From Mesostigma viride (taxonomy: Eukaryota; Streptophyta; Mesostigmatophyceae; Mesostigmatales; Mesostigmataceae): a DNA stretch of 62,000 bases. The stretch is taken from contig RPFO01000246.1 of the NCBI GenBank assembly GCA_009746045.1, positions 305,001-367,000 of the forward strand. Direction: 5' to 3'. The position numbers and the translations under genes are program-made. Positions 12,501 to 27,500 of this stretch are shown here, piece after piece. The notes beneath the pieces were generated by a model. That model saw only the letters and a program-made list of their open reading frames with translations, searched no databases and was not told where the DNA came from. The first letter of the stretch is position 1. Every line of letters starts with the position of its first letter.

Positions 12501-15500
12501 TGCACCGTATGCTGGCAGTGATCACCTATCACCCATGCATGCACCGTATGCTGGCAGTGATCACCTATCACCCATGCATGCACCGTATGCTGGCAGTGAT
12601 CACCTATCACCCATGCATGCACCGTATGCTGGCAGTGATCACCTATCACCCATGCATGCACCGTATGCTGGCAGTGATCACCTATCACCCATGCATGCAC
12701 CGTATGCTGGCAGTGATCACCTATCACCCATGCATGCACCGTATGCTGGCAGTGATCACCTATCACCCATGCATGCACCGTATGCTGGCAGTGATCACCT
12801 ATCACCCATGCATGCACCGTATGCTGGCAGTGATCACCTATCACCCATGCATGCACCGTATGCTGGCAGTGATCACCTATCACCCATGCATGCACCGTAT
12901 GCTGGCAGTGATCACCTATCACCCATGCATGCACCGTATGCTGGCAGTGATCACCTATCACCCATGCATGCACCGTATGCTGGCAGTGATCACCTATCAC
13001 CCATGCATGCACCGTATGCTGGCAGTGATCACCTATCACCCATGCATGCACCGTATGCTGGCAGTGATCACCTATCACCCATGCATGCACCGTATGCTGG
13101 CAGTGATCACCTATCACCCATGCATGCACCGTATGCTGGCAGTGATCACCTATCACCCATGCATGCACCGTATGCTGGCAGTGATCACCTATCACCCATG
13201 CATGCACCGTATGCTGGCAGTGATCACCTATCACCCATGCATGCACCGTATGCTGGCAGTGATCACCTATCACCCATGCATGCACCGTATGCTGGCAGTG
13301 ATCACCTATCACCCATGCATGCACCGTATGCTGGCAGTGATCACCTATCACCCATGCATGCACCGTATGCTGGCAGTGATCACCTATCACCCATGCATGC
13401 ACCGTATGCTGGCAGTGATCACCTATCACCCATGCATGCACCGTATGCTGGCAGTGATCACCTATCACCCATGCATGCACCGTATGCTGGCAGTGATCAC
13501 CTATCACCCATGCATGCACCGTATGCTGGCAGTGATCACCTATCACCCATGCATGCACCGTATGCTGGCAGTGATCACCTATCACCCATGCATGCACCGT
13601 ATGCTGGCAGTGATCACCTATCACCCATGCATGCACCGTATGCTGGCTGTGATCACCTGTCACCCATGCATGCACCGTAGCTGTGATCACCTATCACCCA
13701 TGCATGCACCGTAGCTGTGATCACCTGTCACCCATGCATGCACCGTAGCTGTGATCACCTGTCACCCATGCATGCACCGTAGCTGTGATCACCTATCACC
13801 CATGCATGCACCGTATGCTGGCAGTGATCACGTATCACCCATGCATGCACCGTATGCTGGCAGTGATCACCTATCACCCATGCATGCACCGTATGCTGGC
13901 AGTGATCACCTATCACCCATGCATGCACCGTATGCTGGCAGTGATCACCTATCACCCATGCATGCACCGTATGCTGGCAGTGATCACCTATCACCCATGC
14001 ATGCACCGTATGCTGGCTGTGATCACCTATCACCCATGCATGCACCGTATGCTGGCAGTGATCACCTATCACCCATGCATGCACCGTATGCTGGCAGTGA
14101 TCACCTATCACCCATGCATGCACCGTATGCTGGCAGTGATCACCTATCACCCATGCATGCACCGTATGCTGGCAGTGATCACCTATCACCCATGCATGCA
14201 CCGTATGCTGGCAGTGATCACCTGTCACCCATGCATGCACCGTAGCTGTGATCACCTATCACCCATGCATGCACCGTATGCTGGCAGTGATCACCTATCA
14301 CCCATGCATGCACCGTATGCTGGCAGTGATCACCTGTCACCCATGCATGCACCGTAGCTGTGATCACCTGTCACCCATGCATGCACCGTAGCTGTGATCA
14401 CCTGTCACCCATGCATGCACCGTAGCTGTGATCACCTGTCACCCATGCATGCACCGTAGCTGTGATCACCTGTCACCCATGCATGCACCGTAGCTGTGAT
14501 CACCTGTCACCCATGCATGCACCGTAGTGATCACCTGTCACCCATGCATGCACCGTAGCTGTGATCACCTGTCACCCATGCATGCACCGTATGCTGGCAG
14601 TGATCACCTGTCACCCATGCATGCACCGTAGTGATCACCTGTCACCCATGCATGCACCGCAGTGATCACCTATCACCCATGCATGCACCGTAGCTGTGAT
14701 CACCTATCACCCATGCATGCACCGTATGCTGGCAGTGATCACCTGTCACCCATGCATGCACCGTAGCTGTGATCACCTGTCACCCATGCATGCACCGTAG
14801 CTGTGATCACCTGTCACCCATGCATGCACCGTAGCTGTGATCACCTGTCACCCATGCATGCACCGTAGTGATCACCTGTCACCCATGCATGCACCGTAGC
14901 TGTGATCACCTGTCACCCATGCATGCACCGTATGCTGGCAGTGATCACCTGTCACCCATGCATGCACCGTAGTGATCACCTGTCACCCATGCATGCACCG
15001 CAGTGATCACCTATCACCCATGCATGCACCGTAGCTGTGATCACCTATCACCCATGCATGCACCGTATGCTGGCAGTGATCACCTGTCACCCATGCATGC
15101 ACCGTAGCTGTGATCACCTATCACCCATGCATGCACCGTAGCAGTGATCACCTGTCACCCATGCATGCACCGTAGCTGTGATCACCTGTCACCCATGCAT
15201 GCACCGTAGCAGTGATCACCTGTCACCCATGCATGCACCGTAGCTGTGATCACCTGTCACCCATGCATGCACCGTATGCTGGCAGTGATCACCTGTCACC
15301 CATGCATGCACCGTAGCTGTGATCACCTGTCACCCATGCATGCACCGTAGCTGTGATCACCTATCACCCATGCATGCACCGTATGCTGGCAGTGATCACC
15401 TGTCACCCATGCATGCACCGTAGCTGTGATCACCTGTCACCCATGCATGCACCGTAGCTGTGATCACCTGTCACCCATGCATGCACCGTAGCTGTGATCA

Positions 15501-18500
15501 CCTGTCACCCATGCATGCACCGTAGCTGTGATCACCTGTCACCCATGCATGCACCGTAGCAGTGATCACCTGTCACCCATGCATGCACCGTAGTGATCAC
15601 CTGTCACCCATGCATGCACCGTAGCTGTGATCACCTATCACCCATGCATGCACCGTAGCAGTGATCACCTGTCACCCATGCATGCACCGTAGCTGTGATC
15701 ACCTATCACCCATGCATGCACCGTATGCTGGCAGTGATCACCTATCACCCATGCATGCACCGTAGCTGTGATCACCTGTCACCCATGCATGCACCGTAGC
15801 TGTGATCACCTGTCACCCATGCATGCACCGTAGCTGTGATCACCTGTCACCCATGCATGCACCGTAGCTGTGATCACCTGTCACCCATGCATGCACCGTA
15901 GCTGTGATCACCTGTCACCCATGCATGCACCGTAGCAGTGATCACCTGTCACCCATGCATGCACCGTAGCTGTGATCACCTGTCACCCATGCATGCACCG
16001 TAGCTGTGATCACCTGTCACCCATGCATGCACCGTAGCAGTGATCACCTATCACCCATGCATGCACCGTAGCTGTGATCACCTGTCACCCATGCATGCAC
16101 CGTAGCAGTGATCACCTATCACCCATGCATGCACCGTAGCAGTGATCACCTGTCACCCATGCATGCACCGTATGCTGGCAGTGATCACCTATCACCCATG
16201 CATGCACCGTATGCTGGCAGTGATCACCTATCACCCATGCATGCACCGTATGCTGGCAGTGATCGCCTATCACCCATGCATGCACCGTATGCTGGCAGTG
16301 ATCACCTGTCACCCATGCATGCACCGTAGCAGTGATCACCTATCACCCATGCATGCACCGTATGCTGGCAGTGATCACCTGTCACCCATGCATGCACCGC
16401 AGTGATCACCTATCACCCATGCATGCACCGTAGCAGTGATCACCTATCACCCATGCATGCACCGTATGCTGGCAGTGATCACCTATCACCCATGCATGCA
16501 CCGTATGCTGGCAGTGATCACCTGTCACCCATGCATGCACCGTATGCTGGCAGTGATCGCCTATCACCCATGCATGCACCGTATGCTGGCAGTGATCACC
16601 TATCACCCATGCATGCACCGTATGCTGGCAGTGATCACCTGTCACCCATGCATGCACCGTATGCTGGCAGTGATCACCTATCACCCATGCATGCACCGTA
16701 TGCTGGCAGTGATCGCCTATCACCCATGCATGCACCGTATGCTGGCAGTGATCACCTATCACCCATGCATGCACCGTAGCAGTGATCACCTGTCACCCAT
16801 GCATGCACCGCAGTGATCACCTATCACCCATGCATGCACCGTATGCTGGCAGTGATCACCTGTCACCCATGCATGCACCGTAGCTGTGATCACCTGTCAC
16901 CCATGCATGCACCGTAGCTGTGATCACCTGTCACCCATGCATGCACCGTATGCTGGCAGTGATCACCTGTCACCCATGCATGCACCGTAGCTGTGATCAC
17001 CTGTCACCCATGCATGCACCGTAGCTGTGATCACCTGTCACCCATGCATGCACCGTATGCTGGCAGTGATCACCTATCACCCATGCATGCACCGTATGCT
17101 GGCAGTGATCACCTATCACCCATGCATGCACCGTAGCTGTGATCACCTGTCACCCATGCATGCACCGTATGCTGGCTGTGATCACCTGTCACCCATGCAT
17201 GCACCGCAGTGATCACCTGTCACCCATGCATGCACCGTATGCTGGCAGTGATCACCTGTCACCCATGCATGCACCGTAGCTGTGATCACCTATCACCCAT
17301 GCATGCACCGTATGCTGGCAGTGATCACCTATCACCCATGCATGCACCGTATGCTGGCAGTGATCACCTATCACCCATGCATGCACCGTAGCAGTGATCA
17401 CCTGTCACCCATGCATGCACCGTATGCTGTGATCACCTATCACCCATGCATGCACCGTATGCTGGCAGTGATCACCTATCACCCATGCATGCACCGTATG
17501 CTGGCAGTGATCACCTGTCACCCATGCATGCACCGTATGCTGGCAGTGATCACCTATCACCCATGCATGCACCGTAGCTGTGATCACCTGTCACCCATGC
17601 ATGCACCGTAGCAGTGATCACCTATCACCCATGCATGCACCGTAGCTGTGATCACCTGTCACCCATGCATGCACCGTAGCTGTGATCACCTGTCACCCAT
17701 GCATGCACCGTAGCTGTGATCACCTGTCACCCATGCATGCACCGTAGCTGTGATCACCTGTCACCCATGCATGCACCGTAGCTGTGATCACCTGTCACCC
17801 ATGCATGCACCGTAGCTGTGATCACCTGTCACCCATGCATGCACCGTAGCAGTGATCACCTGTCACCCATGCATGCACCGTATGCTGGCAGTGATCACCT
17901 ATCACCCATGCATGCACCGTATGCTGGCAGTGATCACCTGTCACCCATGCATGCACCGTAGCTGTGATCACCTGTCACCCATGCATGCACCGTAGCTGTG
18001 ATCACCTGTCACCCATGCATGCACCGTAGCTGTGATCACCTATCACCCATGCATGCACCGTAGCTGTGATCACCTATCACCCATGCATGCACCGTAGCAG
18101 TGATCACCTGTCACCCATGCATGCACCGTATGCTGGCAGTGATCACCTATCACCCATGCATGCACCGTATGCTGGCAGTGATCGCCTATCACCCATGCAT
18201 GCACCGTATGCTGGCAGTGATCACCTATCACCCATGCATGCACCGTATGCTGGCAGTGATCACCTATCACCCATGCATGCACCGTATGCTGGCAGTGATC
18301 ACCTATCACCCATGCATGCACCGTATGCTGGCAGTGATCACCTATCACCCATGCATGCACCGTATGCTGGCAGTGATCACCTATCACCCATGCATGCACC
18401 GTAGCTGTGATCACCTGTCACCCATGCATGCACCGTAGCTGTGATCACCTGTCACCCATGCATGCACCGTAGCTGTGATCACCTATCACCCATGCATGCA

Positions 18501-21500
18501 CCGTATGCTGGCAGTGATCACCTATCACCCATGCATGCACCGTAGCAGTGATCACCTATCACCCATGCATGCACCGTATGCTGGCAGTGATCACCTATCA
18601 CCCATGCATGCACCGTATGCTGGCAGTGATCACCTATCACCCATGCATGCACCGTAGCTGTGATCACCTGTCACCCATGCATGCACCGTAGCTGTGATCA
18701 CCTATCACCCATGCATGCACCGTATGCTGGCAGTGATCGCCTATCACCCATGCATGCACCGTATGCTGGCAGTGATCACCTATCACCCATGCATGCACCG
18801 TATGCTGGCAGTGATCACCTATCACCCATGCATGCACCGTATGCTGGCAGTGATCACCTATCACCCATGCATGCACCGCAGTGATCACCTATCACCCATG
18901 CATGCACCGTAGCTGTGATCACCTATCACCCATGCATGCACCGTAGCTGTGATCACCTGTCACCCATGCATGCACCGTAGCTGTGATCACCTATCACCCA
19001 TGCATGCACCGTAGCTGTGATCACCTGTCACCCATGCATGCACCGTAGCTGTGATCACCTGTCACCCATGCATGCACCGTATGCTGGCAGTGATCACCTA
19101 TCACCCATGCATGCACCGCAGTGATCACCTATCACCCATGCATGCACCGTAGCTGTGATCACCTATCACCCATGCATGCACCGTAGCTGTGATCACCTGT
19201 CACCCATGCATGCACCGTAGCTGTGATCACCTGTCACCCATGCATGCACCGTATGCTGGCAGTGATCACCTATCACCCATGCATGCACCGCAGTGATCAC
19301 CTATCACCCATGCATGCACCGTAGCTGTGATCACCTATCACCCATGCATGCACCGTAGCTGTGATCACCTGTCACCCATGCATGCACCGTAGCTGTGATC
19401 ACCTATCACCCATGCATGCACCGTAGCTGTGATCACCTGTCACCCATGCATGCACCGTAGCTGTGATCACCTGTCACCCATGCATGCACCGTATGCTGGC
19501 AGTGATCACCTATCACCCATGCATGCACCGCAGTGATCACCTATCACCCATGCATGCACCGTAGCTGTGATCACCTATCACCCATGCATGCACCGTAGCT
19601 GTGATCACCTGTCACCCATGCATGCACCGTAGCTGTGATCACCTGTCACCCATGCATGCACCGTATGCTGGCAGTGATCACCTATCACCCATGCATGCAC
19701 CGTATGCTGGCAGTGATCGCCTATCACCCATGCATGCACCGTATGCTGGCAGTGATCACCTATCACCCATGCATGCACCGTATGCTGGCAGTGATCACCT
19801 ATCACCCATGCATGCACCGTATGCTGGCAGTGATCACCTATCACCCATGCATGCACCGCAGTGATCACCTATCACCCATGCATGCACCGTAGCTGTGATC
19901 ACCTATCACCCATGCATGCACCGTAGCTGTGATCACCTGTCACCCATGCATGCACCGTAGCTGTGATCACCTGTCACCCATGCATGCACCGTATGCTGGC
20001 AGTGATCACCTATCACCCATGCATGCACCGTATGCTGGCAGTGATCGCCTATCACCCATGCATGCACCGTATGCTGGCAGTGATCACCTATCACCCATGC
20101 ATGCACCGTATGCTGGCAGTGATCGCCTATCACCCATGCATGCACCGTATGCTGGCAGTGATCACCTATCACCCATGCATGCACCGTAGCTGTGATCACC
20201 TGTCACCCATGCATGCACCGTAGCAGTGATCACCTATCACCCATGCATGCACCGTAGCTGTGATCACCTGTCACCCATGCATGCACCGTAGCTGTGATCA
20301 CCTATCACCCATGCATGCACCGTAGCTGTGATCACCTGTCACCCATGCATGCACCGTAGCAGTGATCACCTATCACCCATGCATGCACCGTAGCAGTGAT
20401 CACCTGTCACCCATGCATGCACCGTATGCTGGCAGTGATCACCTATCACCCATGCATGCACCGTAGCTGTGATCACCTATCACCCATGCATGCACCGTAG
20501 CTGTGATCACCTGTCACCCATGCATGCACCGTAGCAGTGATCACCTATCACCCATGCATGCACCGTAGCTGTGATCACCTGTCACCCATGCATGCACCGT
20601 AGCTGTGATCACCTATCACCCATGCATGCACCGTAGCTGTGATCACCTGTCACCCATGCATGCACCGTAGCTGTGATCACCTGTCACCCATGCATGCACC
20701 GTAGCAGTGATCACCTATCACCCATGCATGCACCGTAGCTGTGATCACCTGTCACCCATGCATGCACCGTAGCTGTGATCACCTGTCACCCATGCATGCA
20801 CCGTAGCTGTGATCACCTATCACCCATGCATGCACCGTATGCTGGCAGTGATCGCCTATCACCCATGCATGCACCGTATGCTGGCAGTGATCACCTGTCA
20901 CCCATGCATGCACCGTATGCTGGCAGTGATCACCTATCACCCATGCATGCACCGTAGCTGTGATCACCTGTCACCCATGCATGCACCGTAGCTGTGATCA
21001 CCTGTCACCCATGCATGCACCGTAGCTGTGATCACCTGTCACCCATGCATGCACCGTAGCTGTGATCACCTGTCACCCATGCATGCACCGTAGCTGTGAT
21101 CACCTATCACCCATGCATGCACCGGCTCCCACCCACCTGCTTGATGGTGACATTGCTTTGCGCCGCAAGCTCTTTCTTCTCTTGCTGGGTGGGGTACCTG
21201 GTGGGGCACGGTCCAGGCCACAACGTGTCGCACAGGAGCCCGGTCAAGGCATGCAGCAACGAAACTAGCGCAGGCACTGATACGTACACCGGTGCTTACA
21301 ACGACTTGCAATCTTGTTGGGATACGTTTGGTGATAACAGACGACAAGCATGGTGGCTGAGTAGGGAATATAAGTTTGGTGATACCAGACAACAAGCATG
21401 GCGGCTGAGTAGGGAATATAAGTTTGGTGATAACAGACGACAAGCATGGTGGCTGAGTAGGGAATATAAGTTTGGTGATAACAGACAACAAGCATGGTGG

Positions 21501-24500
21501 CTGAGTAGGGAATATAAGTTTGGTGATAACAGACAACAAGCATGGCGGCTGAGTAGGGAATATAAGTTTGGTGATAACAGACGACAAGCATGGCGGCTGA
21601 GTAGGGAATATAAGTTTGGTGATAACATCAACAAGCATGGTGGCTGAGTAGGGAATATAAGTTTGGTGATAACAGACAACAAGCATGGCGGCTGAGTAGG
21701 GAATATAAGTTTGGTGATAACAGACAACAAGCATGGCGGCTGAGTAGGGAATATAAGTTTGGTGATAACAGACGACAAGCATGGCGGCTGAGTAGGGAAT
21801 ATAAGTTTGGTGATAACAGACAACAAGCATGGCGGCTGAGTAGGGAATATAAGTTTGGTGATAACAGACAACAAGCATGGCGGCTGAGTAGGGAATATAA
21901 GTTTGGTGATAACAGACAACAAGCATGGTGGCTGAGTAGGGAATATAAGTTTGGTGATAACAGACAACAAGCATGGCGGCTGAGTAGGGAATATAAGTTT
22001 GGTGATAACAGACAACAAGCATGGCGGCTGAGTAGGGAATATAAGTTTGGTGATAACATCAACAAGCATGGTGGCTGAGTAGGGAATATAAGTTTGGTGA
22101 TAACAGACAACAAGCATGGCGGCTGAGTAGGGAATATAAGTTTGGTGATAACAGACAACAAGCATGGCGGCTGAGTAGGGAATATAAGTTTGGTGATAAC
22201 AGACAACAAGCATGGCGGCTGAGTAGGGAATATAAGTTTGGTGATAACAGACAACAAGCATGGCGGCTGAGTAGGGAATATAAGTTTGGTGATACCAGAC
22301 AACAAGCATGGCGGCTGAGTAGGGAATATAAGTTTGGTGATAACAGACGACAAGCATGGCGGCTGAGTAGGGAATATAAGTTTGGTGATAACAGACAACA
22401 AGCATGGCGGCTGAGTAGGGAATATAAGTTTGGTGATAACAGACGACAAGCATGGCGGCTGAGTAGGGAATATAAGTTTGGTGATAACAGACGACAAGCA
22501 TGGTGGCTGAGTAGGGAATATAAGTTTGGTGATAACAGACGACAAGCATGGTGGCTGAGTAGGGAATATAAGTTTGGTGATAACAGACAACAAGCATGGT
22601 GGCTGAGTAGGGAATATAAGTTTGGTGATAACAGACGACAAGCATGGCGGCTGAGTAGGGAATATAAGTTTGGTGATAAGAGACGACAAGCATGGTGGCT
22701 GAGTAGGGAATATAAGTTTGGTGATAACAGACAACAAGCATGGCGGCTGAGTAGGGAATATAAGTTTGGTGATAACAGACAACAAGCATGGTGGCTGAGT
22801 AGGGAATATAAGTTTGGTGATAACATCAACAAGCATGGTGGCTGAGTAGGGAATATAAGTTTGGTGATAACAGACAACAAGCATGGCGGCTGAGTAGGGA
22901 ATATAAGTTTGGTGATAAGAGACGACAAGCATGGCGGCTGAGTAGGGAATATAAGTTTGGTGATAAGAGACGACAAGCATGGTGGCTGAGTAGGGAATAT
23001 AAGTTTGGTGATAAGAGACAACAAGCATGGTGGCTGAGTAGGGAATATAAGTTTGGTGATAAGAGACAACAAGCATGGTGGCTGAGTAGGGAATATAAGT
23101 TTGGTGATAACAGACAACAAGCATGGCGGCTGAGTAGGGAATATAAGTTTGGTGATAACAGACAACAAGCATGGTGGCTGAGTAGGGAATATAAGTTTGG
23201 TGATAACAGACAACAAGCATGGTGGCTGAGTAGGGAATATAAGTTTGGTGATAACAGACAACAAGCATGGCGGCTGAGTAGGGAATATAAGTTTGGTGAT
23301 AGCAGACGACAAGCATGGTGGCTGAGTAGGGAATATAAGTTTGGTGATAACAGACAACAAGCATGGTGGCTGAGTAGGGAATATAAGTTTGGTGATAACA
23401 GACGACAAGCATGGCGGCTGAGTAGGGAATATAAGTTTGGTGATAACATCAACAAGCATGGTGGCTGAGTAGGGAATATAAGTTTGGTGATAACAGACAA
23501 CAAGCATGGCGGCTGAGTAGGGAATATAAGTTTGGTGATAACAGACAACAAGCATGGTGGCTGAGTAGGGAATATAAGTTTGGTGATAACAGACGACAAG
23601 CATGGTGGCTGAGTAGGGAATATAAGTTTGGTGATAACAGACAACAAGCATGGTGGCTGAGTAGGGAATATAAGTTTGGTGATAACAGACAACAAGCATG
23701 GTGGCTGAGTAGGGAATATAAGTTTGGTGATAAGAGACGACAAGCATGGTGGCTGAGTAGGGAATATAAGTTTGGTGATAGCAGACGACAAGCATGGTGG
23801 CTGAGTAGGGAATATAAGTTTGGTGATAGCAGACGACAAGCATGGTGGCTGAGTAGGGAATATAAGTTTGGTGATAGCAGACGACAAGCATGGCGGCTGA
23901 GTAGGGAATATAAGTTTGGTGATAACAGACGACAAGCATGGCGGCTGAGTAGGGAATATAAGTTTGGTGATAACAGACGACAAGCATGGCGGCTGAGTAG
24001 GGAATATAAGTTTGGTGATACCAGACAACAAGCATGGTGGCTGAGTAGGGAATATAAGTTTGGTGATAACAGACGACAAGCATGGTGGCTGAGTAGGGAA
24101 TAGGCAATATGCGTGGGCACCAGCCAGCACAGTACCGCTATGTCATGGAGACAGGAGGGCGGGGGGGGACCATCTATAAACCTTTCTGGAGGCAACAACA
24201 AAGGTGCCGTGCCGAGCCGCAGGAAACGAGGATCAAATGCGAGATCCGCAACACGACGCAGCAGCCAGCAGGAACGTGTTTGACCGGCCGCCTGCGCAGC
24301 GCCCACTCACGGGTGCAAGAAGTGCTTGATCAGCCAGCCGCGCATGATCTCTGTCGCCTCTGGTGGGAGGAACGTCTTCCCGCGCCGGCCCTTCTCCGCG
24401 CGGCATGCCTCGTTCACTTTATCGTTCAATCGATCCGCCATCATTCTCTGCTGGCGCTCGCGTGTCGCGTCATCCCCGCTGCCAGCATACGCCCCCAGCT

Positions 24501-27500
24501 CCCCCGCCAGCAGCAGGCTGGTATCCATCTCACCCATGTCCCACTGGAGGCCCTCCAGACCAGGCCCCTGGGGCGGGTCACCCACCGGCTCCGCCGCCAC
24601 GGGGTCACCCTCCCAGCCCTGCCCCCCCAGCCCGAACGAGCCCGGCGTCGGCATCATACTGCCAAACAGGGCCTCGGTGAACGGGCCCATGATGGCATGG
24701 GCATGGGGGCCACCGCTCCCTGGGGGATCAGCCAGGGGGATGGGCACAAGTTCAGACGGGGCGGCGAACCCTGTGCCTACCGGCTGCATGGCCTGGCTTG
24801 ATTCCCCGACCCCTGGGAGTAATGCTGGCACATCCAGGTGATGACCCGGCTCCGCCACCAGAATACCCAAGGGGAACGCCACCACGGGCGTACACGCACC
24901 GTAGCCAACAAGTTGCTGTGCATTGTGCCCCGGCTCTCCCTGCATGATCGCCAGAGCGGGAGCAGGGGCAGGGGTATAGGCTTGGGGGGTAGCCAACTGT
25001 TGGGACCCAGGGAGTGCCATGCCTTGGTTGGTGACTTGCGCCAGCTGTCCCTCCGTGTTCTGCATGCTGAGCTGTCCCTCGCCCCCACCCCCGCCAACCC
25101 CACCATCCCCGCCGGTGCCTGGATCAGACGCACTCCCCTCGCCCTCACGCCGCCAGCCTTGGTAGAGCGCGATGACGTCATCAGCAAAGGAGGTCAACAG
25201 GCGCTGCATCAGGCGGCGGATGGGCCGACAGATGGCCTCCAGCTGCCGAGAACAAACGCATTTGAGACAGACATCGTGGCATGGGAGCATGCAGGACGAG
25301 GAATGAAAGGATGAGATGCGAGATGAAAGGATAAGGTGCGAGTGGCCCACACGGAGAGCCCGCATGACCACAGTCGCTAGCATTACAATCATTAGCCCTC
25401 CCACCAGCCTCCATCATTGCGCCCACTTCCTCCCTTCCTCTTTCCCCCCTTCCCTGGCCTCCGCCTGCGTAAGTACCTTCATGTGCGTGTCCTGCGCGGT
25501 CGGCCGGTACACGTGGCGGAACCGGTGCAACGTCTCCGACATCTCTGCAATCTTGTTCAGCCGCATGCACTCCGCCTCCTTGATGATCCGCTCGTAGTGC
25601 TGGCGCTCGGCACAAGGGCACACGGCACAAGAACATAGTAGCATGACACATGGGCGCATCAGGCAAGGGTTTGTGAGAGAGGGGTAGCACACAAGGGCAC
25701 GACACAAGAGCCTACCAGGCAAGGGCGCATGATCCGACGACGTATGGCCACATGGGTCGAGCCCGCACTGCTCAAAACTAAACTAGGGCAAAGCTAGGGC
25801 AACACTATGGCAAACTAGGGAAAAACTAGGGAAAGGAAGCTCGCTCAATTTCTCCCGAGTACACAGCTTTCAATGTGCATAGCAAAGGCATCGCGTTGAC
25901 AAACCGGCTCATGGATGCCAGCAGGCAACACCCCCTGCACCGCCTCACCTTCTTCCGATCGAGCACGCGGACGATCAGAACGGACTCGCTCCCTGACATC
26001 CTGCGGGGTGGGGCGCTGATGCCGCCACCCCTGAGGATGGCCCCCATCCCAGGCTTTATGCTGCCGAGCGCGTCCGGGATTAGCGTGCACAGCAGCGCGC
26101 CACCTCGGTGGCTCAGCTCTTGCAGGGCGGAGCGGTCTGGTTGGCACAGCTGCGCCAACGCGGGGCCGTAGTTGGCCTGTATGTGTGGTGGGTGGGTGGG
26201 TGGGGGTGGGTGGGTGGGTAGGGATGAGGCAGGAAAGGGAGGAGAGGGAGGACCTTGACGGGATACGGTGTCGGCAAGGTGACGATGACGATGACAACGG
26301 GGCTGGTGAAAAAAAAAAAAATCCGGTGGTGGTGTTGGTTAGGGTATGGGTGCAAAGCGCAACAACATCCCAGCAGTACGGCACACGGCAAAACCCAGTG
26401 CCCCACCCGCTACCACCCTTTCACCTGATCCATCCCCCCCCGCCCCCTCACCTGATCCATCCTGCCCCCCCCCCTCACCTGGTCCATCCCCGCCCCCCCC
26501 CCCCCCCTCACCTGATCCATCCGCCCCCCCCTTCACCTGGTCCATCCCCCCCCTCCCTCATCTGATCCATCCTCCCCGCCCCCTCATCTGATCCATCCCC
26601 CCCCCCCCCTTCACTCACCTGGTCGAACTCAGGATCCTCCCCTGACGCCGCGTCCGCAAAGCGCGCCATCAGCTCCCTGGCTGCCCCCATGAACGTGGCA
26701 GGGGCCTCCTCGCCCTCCCCCCCCACCGTCTCACAACTCGCGTTGTCCACACTGCGTGTGTCATCGCCCACGTCCTCTGCAAGCCCAAGACCCGGCAGCG
26801 CGTCAAGCAGCATGTCCACCTGCGTGTCAAACTCCATCGGCGGTGGCGCCATCATCGACGTGGGACGGTCCCCCATCCCCATGTGCATGTCCATGGTGAA
26901 GCCGCCGGCGTCTACCATCGCACCACCTGTCCCGACAATCTCTGGCAGTGGCATCGGCATGCCAGCACGACCCCCCAGGAGAAGGCTTGCACCCCCCGCG
27001 TCCACCGAGACCAGCAGCGACAACGACGCGTGCGCCGCGCCGGAGTCACCCTCCAGGCCCTCCTTTAGCGCCGCAAAGACCTTGGGCTTGCCATGCCCTG
27101 GTTGGGGCACCCCCGCAGGCACCCCCGTCCCCAGGGCCCCCATGAGCTGTTCAGGGTACGGTGGCGAGCTCTCGGCCAGGGACTCCCTGCGCTCGCCCAG
27201 AATGCCCTGCGGCGGGCTGCCGGCGCCTGCTAGGTAGGGCATGGCCATGGGGCCGCTCCCTAGTGCTGCGCTGCTGTCGTCGCTGACGTCACTGCCGCCA
27301 CCCGCGGTGCCCCCCATGCCACCCGCGTTGCGACCTGCGACGCCGGCACTGCCGTCGCTGCTGGTGTCATCCACGGACAGCTGGCAGCCATGCTGACCGT
27401 GCTGGTTGGCCCATGCGCCCTCCTCCCTGCCCACCCCTGAAAGCTGGCCCGAGTGGCAGGCCATGTGTTGCTGGTGGATGGGCACCCACTGCTTGTCGTG

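Larger units (their letters stand above)
7096..21136 (-). other. BELL gene intron 6 (14.0 kb, satellite-filled)
   Basis: Donor GTGGGT after exon 6 (21136), acceptor GTGCAG before exon 7 (7096). About 97% of the intron is the 39/34/31-bp satellite. The remaining roughly 445 bp at 7096-7540 hold no feature that I can name. Confidence 0.8.

Noticed and set aside
11743-13714. Open frames of about 645 codons on both strands (repeating 13-residue units)
   Set aside because: They are the 39-bp satellite read in frame. All readings stay open because 39 is divisible by 3. They lie inside a well-supported intron and have no unique sequence.
7541-21124. CRISPR array
   Set aside because: Units are near-identical without unique spacers, there are no cas genes, and the DNA is eukaryotic.
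21066-24107. Minus-strand frames of up to 682 codons made of 16-residue repeats
   Set aside because: Product of the 48-bp satellite; frames change only at the four 47-bp units.
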